From assembly GCA_000711775.1 (NCBI GenBank), contig ARYC01001138.1, forward strand, positions 45,870-109,869: DNA of 64,000 nucleotides, read 5' to 3'. The position numbers were made by a program, and so were the translations under genes. Below, one piece after another: positions 46,560 through 57,145 of the stretch (the stretch's first letter is position 1; every line of letters starts with the position of its first letter). The notes beneath the pieces were generated by a model. The model was not told the origin of the DNA. It saw only the letters and a list, made by a program, of their open reading frames with translations, and ran no database searches. The DNA is from Oxytricha trifallax. Lineage: Eukaryota > Ciliophora > Spirotrichea > Sporadotrichida > Oxytrichidae.

Positions 46560-49316
46560 TACCCCTCAAAATTAATTAAAGTTGAATTAATATCATTAAC
46601 TTTAAATTTTAAGTATAAATTAAATTTATGTCAAATTACTTAATAGTTTTAAGAACTATCTCAATCATTCATAATTTGTTAAAACTCGTTAAATATTGTC
46701 TCAAAACAAGTACCCTTAGAGTTTTTTGTGTTTTTATTTAAGCGCGATTTGCTCCTCCCAGACTTACTTACACAGCTGTTTATTATCTTACAATCGCTTT
46801 TCATACTGCTCCTTCTCTATATTATGCATTTCTGCGCTTTCAATGGCATTTTTCTCATCGTTTTGCCTTTCTTTTTACTGACTCTTAGATTTGATTTCTC
46901 TAAGCTTATCAAGTTGACTTTGCAGCCCTTGCTTATAGCTATATCTTAAGTTGTTCAGTTAAGATTTCATTCTTTCTAAGAAAATTTCGTCCTCTTAAGG
47001 ACCGAAATGAGTTTGCTGGGGTGTTGTCATTAATATTACTTTCTTTGTGAAGTCTTCTTTCTCTTTCTATAAAATATGAGTTCAGGAGTGGAAAAAATGA
47101 GGGAGGGAAATAAAATAAATCAGGAATTTAGAAATCTCAAATTTACCTTTTCCTTCGCTTAATCAAGTAGATACTTTTTATTGTTTTCTTAGATTTACCT
47201 CTTCCTGTTAATTAAGTAATCTGAGTGTCTTTAAAAGTCTGTTACATTTTGCTTCAACTGATCTTAGTCGTTTAAGCATTCATGCTCTTTCTAATTCACT
47301 TACCCGAGATATCAAATAAAAAGAATGTCGATAATATAAAGAAGTTGTGACTAAAAATAATTTTAATTTTTATTACAATATCTATCCATCGCTCTTTAAT
47401 AGACGGAATCAGTATTGTAGCTCATTCTCATGATTTGCTTTTAATGATGCAAGGAACTCAAAGCGTGGGTAAAAGAGGAAGATACTGACTTTGTCATGGA
47501 TTAAGATAGTGAGGTGCTTTCAGCTGGTGTTTTTATTGGATTTTCTGGATTCATACGAGCTATGTTTGATTATAATACTTAAAATTAAGATGGTTTATAA
47601 TAATCTAGTATTTTAGGGAATTTGATTACTCTTAAAGGAGTTTCATAGGAGTTTAGTACCTTGTTTAAGAATAGACTGATTCGTTTCCCTTATTAATCAT
47701 GCTATTATTTCTTATGTTTATCTGAGAATTAGTCATAGTTTAAGCTATGTTCTAGAAACTCCTATTCAATATCTTCCCCGTTATAGTATCTGCCTCAACG
47801 AGTGGCTGAATATTATAAGAGTCTTAAATGAACTTAGAAGTTATTCGAGAAGTCTGATTGACATCTCTATTCATTATATTCCTCTACATTTAGCTCTAAG
47901 GTCTCTAAAAAGCTTGCTAGTCTAATTTTGACAGCATTAATTATGAATTAGAGTTGTTGTCTCTTTGGCTTAAATTGCTTTTGTAGTTATTTTTCAACAA
48001 ATTTGTTCTGCCTAGCTCTTTATTCACTTGTTTGTTAATTGAGTTGATTAGAGGTGTGTTGAAGTATTCTGACCCATAGTAACTTTAATTAGCTTTACTT
48101 CTGTTTCCTGCAAAGATTTGAGATTTATTGAGACCCTCTCTTTTTCCTCCTCTTGATAGTAAAACACTCAAAGTATCTGAATTCACGCTAACTCGTGATA
48201 TATTTGTTGATTCTTGATGGAAACTTCTAGTAAGCATCTATTTAGATTTTGTACTTCTAATGCTATATGCATCATCCGCAGCATTACTCTAGCTTCCTTA
48301 ATCTTCCTAATTATTTTAGACATTTTACCCTGCTCCCTATGTTCTATAGTTTAAGAGCAAACTATAGCTCTCCTGAGCAAAACTCAGCATTTTATTATTT
48401 GAAATCATTAACTACCCAATTTTCATATTAAGTCTTATGCTTGTCTTTCCAGTTTCACTGCTCTGTACTATGTTTATCAAATGTAGAGAGAGTTCCTGGA
48501 TTGCTTTCTCAACATGATTGAGCGATTAGTTGCATGCTTTAGCTATGATCATATAGTTTAACTTTACTTCTCTGAATTCTATTTTACTGTCTCTTAGATA
48601 CAAATCATGATCGATAGTATCACCAAATGGCAGAGTGGCTTTATCTTTGATAACTTATTATTATTTTTAAAAATAAATCCACTTTTAAATTAATTAAATA
48701 AAATTCTTATCGTAATATTAAATTACTTACTTGCAGGCATTCTACAAACTGATTGGTGGTTGATAAACTATATCTCTCGAGTTTTATGATTCATTAATCT
48801 TTAACAGGTAAAATTTGCCGAAATGTACAGTATTAAGGATAATATCTTCATTCTGCTTCAGAGCTATAGACCTAATTGACTTAGTGAATGCGCTCCAGAC
48901 TTTATACAGGCCTTGGAAATATTCTCTTATAAATGAGTTTTAACCGAGATTGTTTTATTTCTAGGAATTTACATGATTCTACTTTGAGGTTACAATATTT
49001 TAATGGGTTCCTATTTAGAATGCATATTTCAAGGAAAATATGCATAAAAAAGCATTAAAACAATTGATCATACAAGTTAAAAGTTTTAATTTTATGTCCT
49101 TTAAATTTTGCTTTTTGATAATTTAAGAAGGTTTATTTGATAGTAATACACCTTGAACCTATGCATTTTTTAAATCTGAATTATTGCTATGTTGTTCTCT
49201 TTAACTATTTGAGTTATCAATATTTATCTTAGACTATTGTTACTAATCTGACTATTGATTTTTGTTCCACCCAGCTTTATTTACTGCTGATTCCTCTAAG
49301 TAGTTTAAATTAATGA
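46560..49316 (-). CDS. CCDC81-like protein with HU-type domain and coiled-coil C-terminus
   Basis: The 5' part (about 49316-48960) is polar with Q runs; no ATG was fixed. From about 48930 REYFQGLYKVWSAFTKSIRS and ILNTVHFGKFYLLKINES resemble the first HU-like domain of CCDC81 proteins; an exon ends at GTAAGT (48735). The next piece (LPFGDTIDHDLYLRDSKIEF; NQSLNHVEKAIQELSLHLIN) matches the second HU region. Then comes a disordered stretch (about 48400-47300; NPENPIKTPAESTSLSQSMT) and, after more inserts, a coiled coil starting FGPQEDEIFLERMKSQLNNL (46990-46720). CCDC81 proteins are basal-body/centrosome-associated. Family call moderate; ends approximate. Confidence 0.6.
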
Positions 49317-50473
49317 ATTATTACGAATAAATTTATTTTTTAATTATTCTTATAAAATTGCTTAATTTATAATGGTAAAAAAAATTACAAATTTCTCCAA
49401 ATTACTTTTGCCAGGTTCTAAATTTAATTAATGTTATTTAATACTTACAATAAAGCAATTAATTATTAAGTGATTCATAATTATAAATTACTACTATCTA
49501 TAATAAAGTATTTTATAATTTTAATAAAACCCCATGAATTTTTTAAGAATTAAGATAAGGGGGTACAATTGATTAATTAAGAATTATTATTATATTGGCG
49601 TAAATTTAATCTATTTTAGACTAATAATTAAAGCCATTGGCTCGAATTATTTTCCATATAAAATAAACCAATCAGGGTGTGTATATTATCTTTTACGCTA
49701 TTTTTAATTGATTTTAGCCAATATAATAATAATTCTTAATTAATCAATTGTACCCCCTTATCTTAATTCTTAAAAAAATTCATGGGGTTTTAGATAAAAA
49801 AATCAAAGTTAACTTTAAAATTATTGGCTTAATTGGAAAATCTAGATGAACATTATAACAATAAACATTTTATTGAAAGATAACAAATATTTAATTAATA
49901 ATGATACCTCCATCAATTAAAATTACCAAAAAATCAATAAGTTTTTGATGCGACTATCAAGATTGTTGAAATACTCGTGGACATAGCTTTTAATGAGTTC
50001 CACCTCAGTGATGGTTGAGGGATACTAATGCAGTCTCTATGATATCATTTTATCTGACCCATTTGTATTATTATTTGAAGCTGTTCTCTCTACACCAGAG
50101 TTCATTTTATTATTATTTTAGCTTTGTGAAGCAAATGACATTTAATTTATTTCAGATAAGAGATCAATATTGTGTAAGAATTTATAAAATATTTTAAGAT
50201 ATTCAATTTATTATAATTACTTCTTAGAAGTATTATTTAATCTTAATATATCTTGTAATAATAGAATAAATAATTTTAATTCTATCAGCTTCCTTTATAA
50301 TTTTTAATCAAAATAAAACATTCCCACGTAATCTAAAAATCTTACTCTTTATTAAAATTTATATGATTAAATTTCTCTTAAATTTAAGAATTCAAAATGA
50401 TATAGAGTATTTTATCAGAATATTATACAATTTAAAATTATAGGTATTTAAGATTTCTCAAATACAACCAAAT
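49317..50473. other. AT-rich intergenic region hosting the inverted-repeat element
   Basis: Upstream of both the CCDC81-like (-) and RGG (+) genes. Apart from the element at 49526-49791 nothing recognisable; a short ATG segment ending at GTAAGT (about 49478-49445) could be a leader exon of the minus-strand gene. Confidence 0.45.
49526..49791. mobile_element. 266-bp MITE-like element with ~73 bp near-perfect inverted repeats ending AAAACCCC
   Basis: The left arm begins AAAACCCCATGAATTTTTTA at 49526 and the right arm ends with its reverse complement at 49791 (...CATGGGGTTTT). The arms differ by about one T-run length change over ~73 bp and enclose about 120 bp of non-coding sequence. The tips equal a unit of the C4A4 telomeric repeat typical of hypotrichs, as in their TBE/Tec transposons. 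No clear target-site duplication (flanks TTAAT / AGATAA). Confidence 0.75.
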
Positions 50474-52963
50474 ATGTCTTCCAATAACTACGCAGGAGAT
50501 AATCCCAGAGGTGGCCGCGGAGGCTACATTCGTGGACAGGGCCGTGGTGGCTACCGAGGTCGAGGAGGTGCTCCAGACAACTAAGAAGGTCATTACAATT
50601 CACAAATTATATATTCAAAGTTTATAGTCAACCTTGTAGTAACTTGTAAATATAATGTATTTGTGAATTAAGCTGGCTATAGTGGGGGCTATAGCGGTGG
50701 AAGAGGTGGCCGAGGACAACAACAATATCAAGGTTATTAATAATAGCAGCAACAATAACCAAACATTTAAACTCAGGTTAATGGTGATCCAGCTCTAATC
50801 TCATCAAGTACGTAAAAAAAACATTAAATTATAATCTATCGTTTTAGGTGCTTCAGCAAACCAAAAATATTAGAAGAAAGATTAAAATTAACAGCAAGTG
50901 AGTCAGTAAGATTAAATCGACGAAATGAATAGAATGGTGGAGCAACAAAACCAGCAAGTTGATACTTCAAATTTGACCGCAGAGTAGAAATTTAATATGA
51001 TGCTCACTGGATAGCTTTTTGACTCTGTCCCTTCAACAAATAAGGCTCAAAGTTAACAGCAAAACTAAAGAAAGTATTCAGATCCTTATGCTGAATCAGA
51101 TGATGCAATAATTGTACCTAAAACTTAAAAAGTAGTGTAGATTCAGCCAAGCAAGCCTAAGCATCCAAGAAAGCGCCTAAACAAAGACCTAATGGTAACC
51201 AAGTTCTACAAGCTTGAAGAAGTTAACCTTGCAAGATTTGAAAAGGATGTGCTTAACTGGATCGAAATATTCAGTACAACTGCCTAACTCCCAGAAGTTT
51301 AGGAGGCACTAGAAGTACCAGCAGATGGAGTCACACTTCAAAGTTAACCAACAAAAAGACCACCCTTAAAGAGTTAAGGAGCTGGTGGGTACTAACAGAG
51401 ACAAGGTGGTCCTGGACAAATATATAAATATTTAAATTTTTAAAAACAAAGCCAATGGAGAGGTGGAGATAGAAGAGTGCCAATGCAATCCTTAGAAGAG
51501 GAAGAAAACGAAGAAGATCCTGAGTGGGTTGACTTTGATCCTAAAGTTTAAACTGGTACATTCTTTGGGAGATCCATCCAGAATGAAGACTAACTAAGAG
51601 AGAATGTTAAGAATGAGAAGGAAAGATAGAAAAAGCTCTTCGGTGAAAGAAAAACTCTTCAACAATTGCAAGAAGACGAATTTGAAAAGTTAGTGAGAGA
51701 GGAGTAAGCAAATGCTGCAAGACAGGCTGCTTTGTTAGATTAAGAGCTAGAGAAGCAAGTCGAGGAAGTTGCAAAGGACATTGAGAAGAATGAAAGAAAT
51801 TACTCTGACATTGATCTTATTTATGAGAAAAACTCCAAGTAACAATAAAAGCGAGTTCAATAGCAGACTCTTGATGATGATCAGCTCGAAGACTTATTCA
51901 ACACACTTATGCATGAGGAAGAAAAGAAAATTCAATCTAAAACTGTTTAATCAACTCAAGATTAGAGCTAAGGAACTTAAAATGCCTCTAATCAACAAAC
52001 ATAGGCATAACAATAGTAATAGACTTAGCCTTAACAACCACAAGTTTAGTTGCCCTAATAATTGATGGAGTAAATTAAGAACTTAACCATTTAGCAAAAG
52101 GAGAAACTCTAAACTCAAAAAATAGTCTCATTAGTGAGGCCCAAGTTCACTGCGCTCCAAAATGTGTAAAATCTCTTCTAGAATTTGCCAGTTGTTACCC
52201 ATGAAAAGCACAGAATAAAGATGCAGGCAATCGCTGATATGGAGGAAGGTGAAAATCAAGAGCAATCTGGTCAGTTATTCAAATAACTCATGGCTTCAAT
52301 CAATCCCTTCTCAAAGTTTATCATAGAGGAGAATTTGTAGTAAGGTCAGGACCTTTCTGTTAAGAACTGGCAACTTGAAGATTCAATCTTTTAGAAACCA
52401 GTTGAGTAAGTTAGACCTGAAAATCTATAGAAAACATCTTCTGAAATGTTTTGCATATACAAGTACTTCAGTGACCCATTAATGAAGGTCAAATCTAACA
52501 CTTACACTGAAGATAAGTTTGTGCAATTTAAGGATCTCTTCCCAGGCTAAAACTTGCTTGAGACCAGTCCCTTAAACCTCTAACTTTAAAACATGCACCC
52601 ACAAGTGTTGATGAATTTGCATAACTAGCAGTAGAATATGGCAGCAAACTTGAAAAATTCTAGTGAATTTGTACCTATGAGAAAACAGTCTGCTTAACCA
52701 AATGAAAATGCTTAGCAATCAACCGATTCAACAGATCCTAGATAATTGCAAAAATCATTTTAATTTAAATACAATTATTATTTCTTTTCTGAGTATAATT
52801 AAAATGTATGCAAAAAGCTTCATCTGCATACACTGGACAAGAGCTAGAATCACTTGAAGATGAAGAAGATGATTAAAATGAAGTAGAGCAAAAGGTACCA
52901 CCTAAAGACCTTAACTCAATGGAGTCTCAACTGAAGTCTATGCTTGGCTTTAACCCTAAATGA
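50474..52963 (+). CDS. RGG-box, Q-rich putative translational regulator (4E-T/GIGYF-like tentative)
   Basis: ATG 50474 starts MSSNNYAGDNPRGGRGGYIR; RGG/YGG repeats continue after the first intron (SGGYSGGRGGRGQQQYQGY). The middle contains KHPRKRLNKDLMVTKFYKLE and DPEWVDFDPKVQTGTFFGRS, which recalls the PEW...GTF segment of eIF4E-partner proteins (4E-T, GIGYF); a tentative link. A long charged helix follows (FEKLVREEQANAARQAALLD) and a C-terminal domain (ASINPFSKFIIEENLQQGQD; SSEMFCIYKYFSDPLMKVKS), ending KSMLGFNPK, TGA 52961-52963. There is a 40-nt intron near 50808 and two IESs (pointers ACAAA and TGCAAAAA). Confidence 0.75.
51421..51450. other. 30-bp IES, pointer ACAAA, in frame and stop-free
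   Basis: ACAAA at 51416-51420 and 51446-51450. Excision joins GGPGQ to SQWRGGDRR. The insert is a multiple of three and contains no TGA, so retention would only add ten residues (IYKYLNFQKQ). Confidence 0.7.
52755..52816. other. IES, pointer TGCAAAAA
   Basis: The 8-bp repeat TGCAAAAA at 52747-52754 and 52809-52816. Removing 62 bp joins DPRQLQK to ASSAYTGQELESLED in frame and removes an in-frame TGA. Confidence 0.9.
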
Positions 52964-53397
52964 TGAAAAAAGACTTGAAAGAAGTGTGAAAATCCAATTT
53001 TAATAAACTAATTTACTACCCCCACAGGAATTAGTGATAATTAAATTGGATATTTTTCACAAAATTAAAGGGATTGTGAATAATTTTATACATATACCAC
53101 TAGTTATATGTCTTTTAATTCACTATAACATAACCCCAGCCCATTTTATGCATCTTTCATTAATAAATTCATAAATTTATTATCAATTAAATATTTGCCT
53201 ATAAGTTAAAGTATATATCTCTATTTAATGTTCAAACTCAATCCTAGTCTATTTTTCCTTTTCATTAATAGTATTCAGATGCTTGACTCTCCCCTAACAT
53301 AACTCTGTGACTTTAATTCGATTCAATTGAACTGTACATATTTTGATTAAATTATTGTTGATTGTTCTGCTGGTTCAGGTTTGCTTGCTTGTAACTC
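52964..53397. other. Intergenic region
   Basis: Downstream of the RGG gene and left of the palindrome; only the hairpin at 52985-53060 is noteworthy. Confidence 0.45.
52985..53060. repeat. Inverted repeat just 3' of the RGG gene
   Basis: GTGAAAATCCAATTT (left) pairs with AAATTGGATATTTTTCAC (right), with a second pairing AACTAATT / AATTAGTG, around a CCCCCACAGG loop. It begins 22 bp after the stop, so it may form a hairpin in the 3' untranslated region. Confidence 0.5.
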
Positions 53398-54417
53398 ATA
53401 TTAAGCGAGTATAATTAAAATGTGGAGACTGTTAAAAATTAATCAAAAAAGAGATCAAATTGAATTATGTTCATTCCAATATACATTAGTAAAGATTAAA
53501 CAGTCTCTAATATGAATTAAGTTTGACTATTTGCTTCTATAACATTAATTAACTTAAAAAGCATGGAAATATTTACTTTTTCTGATTCATTTCTATTTTA
53601 GAGCATCCCTTGCTTTTCAATTAGAGCGATAAACTACTGCAACTTTTTCTTGAGAGTTTTTTCATAAAAATTTTAGATATCTTCAGGGTATCTTCCTTGA
53701 GCTATTTTCAGGATATCTTCCTAAAAAAATATTAAAAATTGGAATTTTTACAGTAGTAATAGTAACAATAGTAGTAATAACAACAATAATAGTAGAATCA
53801 GCAATAAATTAATAAAAATAATAATACTTACTGAGATATTTAAAATTCTAGAGAATTTCAAAATTAAAATTCAGTAACTTAATATTCATTATCAACATCA
53901 TTGTCATCTTCATCTTTGCCATTAGAACTGAAAACTAAGAAAATTATTAAAATTTTGATTTTGTTAGAAAATCCTATCTCAGTAAGTATTGCTATTTGTA
54001 TTAATTTTATTGCTGATTCTACTATTATTGTTGTTATTACTGCTATTGTTACTATTACTACTGTAAAAATTCCAATTTTTAATATTTTTTTAGGAAGATA
54101 TCCTGAAGATAGCTCAAGGAAGATACCCTGAAGATATCTAAAATTTTTATGAAAAAACTCTCAAGAAAAAGTTGCAGTAGTTTATCGCTCTAATTGAAAA
54201 GCAAGGGATGCCCTAAAATAGAAATGAATCAGAAAAAAGTAAATATTTCCATGCTTTTTAAGTTAATTAATGTTATAGAAGCAAATAGTCAAACTTAATT
54301 CATATTAGAGACTGTTTAATCTTTACTAATGTATATTGGAATGAACATAATTCAATTTGATCTCTTTTTTGATTAATTTTTAACAGTCTCCACATTTTAA
54401 TTATACTCGCTTAATAT
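53398..54417. repeat. 1,020-bp palindrome with ~430-bp near-identical inverted arms
   Basis: The left arm begins ATATTAAGCGAGTATAATTA at 53398; the right arm ends with its reverse complement at 54417. The arms match with only a few substitutions and small indels to about 53830 on the left and 53980 on the right, then diverge in a loop of about 140-150 bp. Each arm carries the same intron-exon piece: a CTCA/GTAAGT donor, an intron full of TAATAG triplets, a TTTTTTTAG acceptor, then EDILKIAQGRYPEDIQNFYE. The two copies are therefore divergently oriented from the loop. Confidence 0.9.
53901..54354 (+). CDS. Duplicated small gene in right palindrome arm
   Basis: Unknown function. The first exon in the loop reads LPLELKTKKIIKILILLENP ending IS at a GTAAGT donor (about 53975). 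After an intron ending TTTTTTTAG (about 54091) the frame continues EDILKIAQGRYPEDIQNFYE, KTLKKKLQQFIALIEKQGMP, to TGA near 54354. The mirror copy in the left arm (-) has the same second exon, but its first exon is preceded by an in-frame TGA and looks broken. Start not proven. Confidence 0.4.
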
Positions 54418-56095
54418 TAGAATTGAAATAATTTAATTCCTAATATTTTTTTATATCTTATACAAAGCGTAATAACTATTTATGAATAAAATACAGAATT
54501 GAAGTTTTCTTGGTCTCTAAGCATCATTGCGTTAAGGGTGCCTCCTAGTATCGCACTTTCATCATCCATCACTGCTCTATTGTTTAAAGTTGACTATGTC
54601 TGCCCCAGTGTCTATCTTTCATTCTGCATCATATTTACATTCATGTTTTTGGCTGTTTTCGACAGTAAATTGTGATGCTTAAGTGAAAGATTTTATCCTG
54701 ATTGACTTTTGCTCAACATATTAAGAAATAATCAATAAAAAATTAAATAATATACTTCAACGTTTCAATGAATTACTTATAAAACGATTTAATTACAGAT
54801 CATATTGTTAGTGTTATTTCCCAGTGAAGAAGTTAAGGAGCTCTCACGTTGATGGGTATTTTGGAGATTGTGAGAATTATGATTATTATTGCTACTATTT
54901 GATTGTAAACTTTCTCTTAAATTAGCAGCAGTAGGGAAATTGTGTCTCTTTTGCTATTAATTTCCTGTGTTCTCTTTCCCTTGCAGATTGTAACAAATAT
55001 ATTAAAAAAAATTGTTATTTTTAAATTGACAATTTAACTATTTGATGTTTACAGAGATATAGCAATTTGATTAAAAATTTAGATTGTGTTGCTAGTCATG
55101 TCTTTGTTAAAGTGGCATTTAATTTGAACTTGAGGTGGTTTCTAGAGAAGCCATAAATTCATCATGATGAAAAGCAAAGTTCTCTAATATCTCATCACTT
55201 AGTTTAGTTTGCTATATTAGATCATATATATTTTATAATTATTTTTTTATTTTAGATCAGCAAATATTTAACCATTGAGAATATCTTCCTCCATCATATT
55301 ATTTAATATATTAAAATATTATTAATAAATTATAAATATTAAAGTTTATTAATGCTTATCATATCGATTTGTGATTTCTCCATGAGTCTTCGTTTTTCAT
55401 CTTCACTCTCAGCCAATTTATCAACGAGCCAGTTATTATCTCCCTCCATTTTCTAAACAATATAAAACAGCAACTCAATGGGATCAATTTGCATTTAACT
55501 TATACCACCCTACTCTTAGCAATAAGCATTGATATAGTTTTGGTTCTTTTCCTATACAAAATTGAAAATGCGGGTTTTCATATCTGTGAAGATTTGGTTG
55601 CGGAATTGATCTAGTGATTGCCCAGAGTTTTTTAGGTTTGTTCGAATCTCATAGATTTCATTTTCGTACTTCTGCTTCAACTTGGTCACGTAAACCGATT
55701 TATAATAATAACTTACCTCTTTCTGTGTTTAAAGTCTTTTTATACCAAGATTGTGCTAAATAATGGCAACAATTTATTTAAATTTACTTGTTGTGCTCAT
55801 CTCTCAACTATGAAATATTCTCCTCGTAAAACTTGCACATACACTCCTCTCTGCCCTTTAAACCTCTATTTTTATCCATCTCAATTTTCATCCTCCCATT
55901 TTCCTACTTCAATAAATCTAGCTTCCTATCGTTTTGCTATATTAAATCATCTTTTTGCTGATTAAAGTGATCAATTAGCTTGCTTAGGTTTTAGTCGAAG
56001 TCTTGTTTCAAGAGGTCGAAGCGGTGAAGAAAGTCTCTAGGGAGCTGGGTGTAGTGAAAGTGATGAGCGTGTGGAGATTAGTTCTGATCTTTTTA
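54300..56095 (-). CDS. Coiled-coil protein, 5' end not found
   Basis: Not recognised. Coding pieces in order on the minus strand: HHFHYTQLPRDFLHRFDLLK, QDFDQNLSKLIDHFNQQKDD and KLDLLKQENGRMKIEMDKNR (56090-55740); YENEIYEIRTNLKNSGQSLD, FRNQIFTDMKTRIFNFVQEK (55690-55500); WLVDKLAESEDEKRRLMEKS (about 55420); an N/S/H-rich segment QKRHNFPTAANLRESLQSNS (54980-54790); and MDDESAILGGTLNAMMLRDQ (about 54560). The frame then stays open into the palindrome to TGA 54302-54300. A regular coiled coil about 200 residues long suggests a structural role. Confidence 0.62.
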
Positions 56096-56203
56096 GTGTA
56101 ATTTTTATTAAAAAAATAGATTACTATATATTCAAGATCGATATGTATAATAATTATTTTGAAGAACATAATCAATAAACTAAGCGATTATTAAATTATA
56201 AAA

Positions 56204-57032
56204 TCATGATTTAATTAAAAAGTGTGCCAGAGGTTCCAAAAATTTCTTAGAAATTGATTCTTATATAAAAGAATTTTCCTCATCTAAAACTACTGTTTTT
56301 GTTATATTTTATAAATGATCGGTAAGTGATTTCATCAAATCCTCAATTTATGTGAATATTTGGGTTTCACTTGAGTTATTATTCGATTTTCTAATGCCTC
56401 CAGTGGAAATGTATTATAATAAATTTATAAATTGATATTAAGGAAATATATGACATATGATAATTTATTTTTATTATAATCTGAATAGAATAAAGTAAAT
56501 ACAATTAATTTTTCTTACTTTAACTTGAATATGCTGCTGTTGCTGTGCTCTCTGTTTTATCGCTTTATAAAGTATTATGACTATTCTGTGGTGCAACATT
56601 TTCATACAATAAAAATTATTATTTGAACCTCAAATAATTATAAATTTCATATGATAATCTTGGATTATATTTTACATAAGTAATGACACCTGGTTGAAAT
56701 TAAAGTCCCAAACTCTCAAAAGTTTACTGCTTTAAGAAATTATATTTCGTTGCAATTTCTTAAGGGACGTTCATTGAAAATAGTAGTTCTATAAACATAT
56801 ATTTTTGTAATTACTGTCCATGTAAATTTAAAGATGATTAAACTGATTAATGGAACTTAATATGTATAATGTAATTTCACACTGTTATTAAACGCATAAT
56901 ATTATTAAGATAATTTGAATAGTAAATTCGTTTATAAGATAACTTACTTTCAGTGATACTCTATAAATTTAAGATGCAATTCATGTTTTATTCATGCTGA
57001 GTCACAAGCAGACTTTTCTCTTCTAGGAACAT
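56204..57032 (-). CDS. Unknown protein, two or more exons
   Basis: Not recognised. ATG 57032 (MFLEEKSLLVTQHEQNMNCI) reaches a GTAAGT donor at about 56943. The next exon reads LNLHGQQLQKYMFIELLFSM, NVPQEIATKYNFLKQQTFES, LGLQFQPGVITYVKYNPRLS and YEIYNYLRFKQQFLLYENVA, a compact domain, then an S/T/A-rich linker. A final segment (GGIRKSNNNSSETQIFTQIE; DLMKSLTDHLQNITKTVVLD; KFLEPLAHFLIKS) ends at TGA 56206-56204. Confidence 0.65.
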
Positions 57033-57145
57033 TTCTAATTATTATTGTTTAAGTTTATAATTTAAATTTAAATTTATTAAGAATGTAATAATAATTTTAC
57101 ATTAATTCTCTACTATTTTAATTAAATAAATTAATATATAAAAAC

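Noticed and set aside
51421..51450. A 30-nt GT-AG intron at this position
   Set aside because: There is no GT donor or AG acceptor; the ACAAA direct repeat in matching phase fits an IES.
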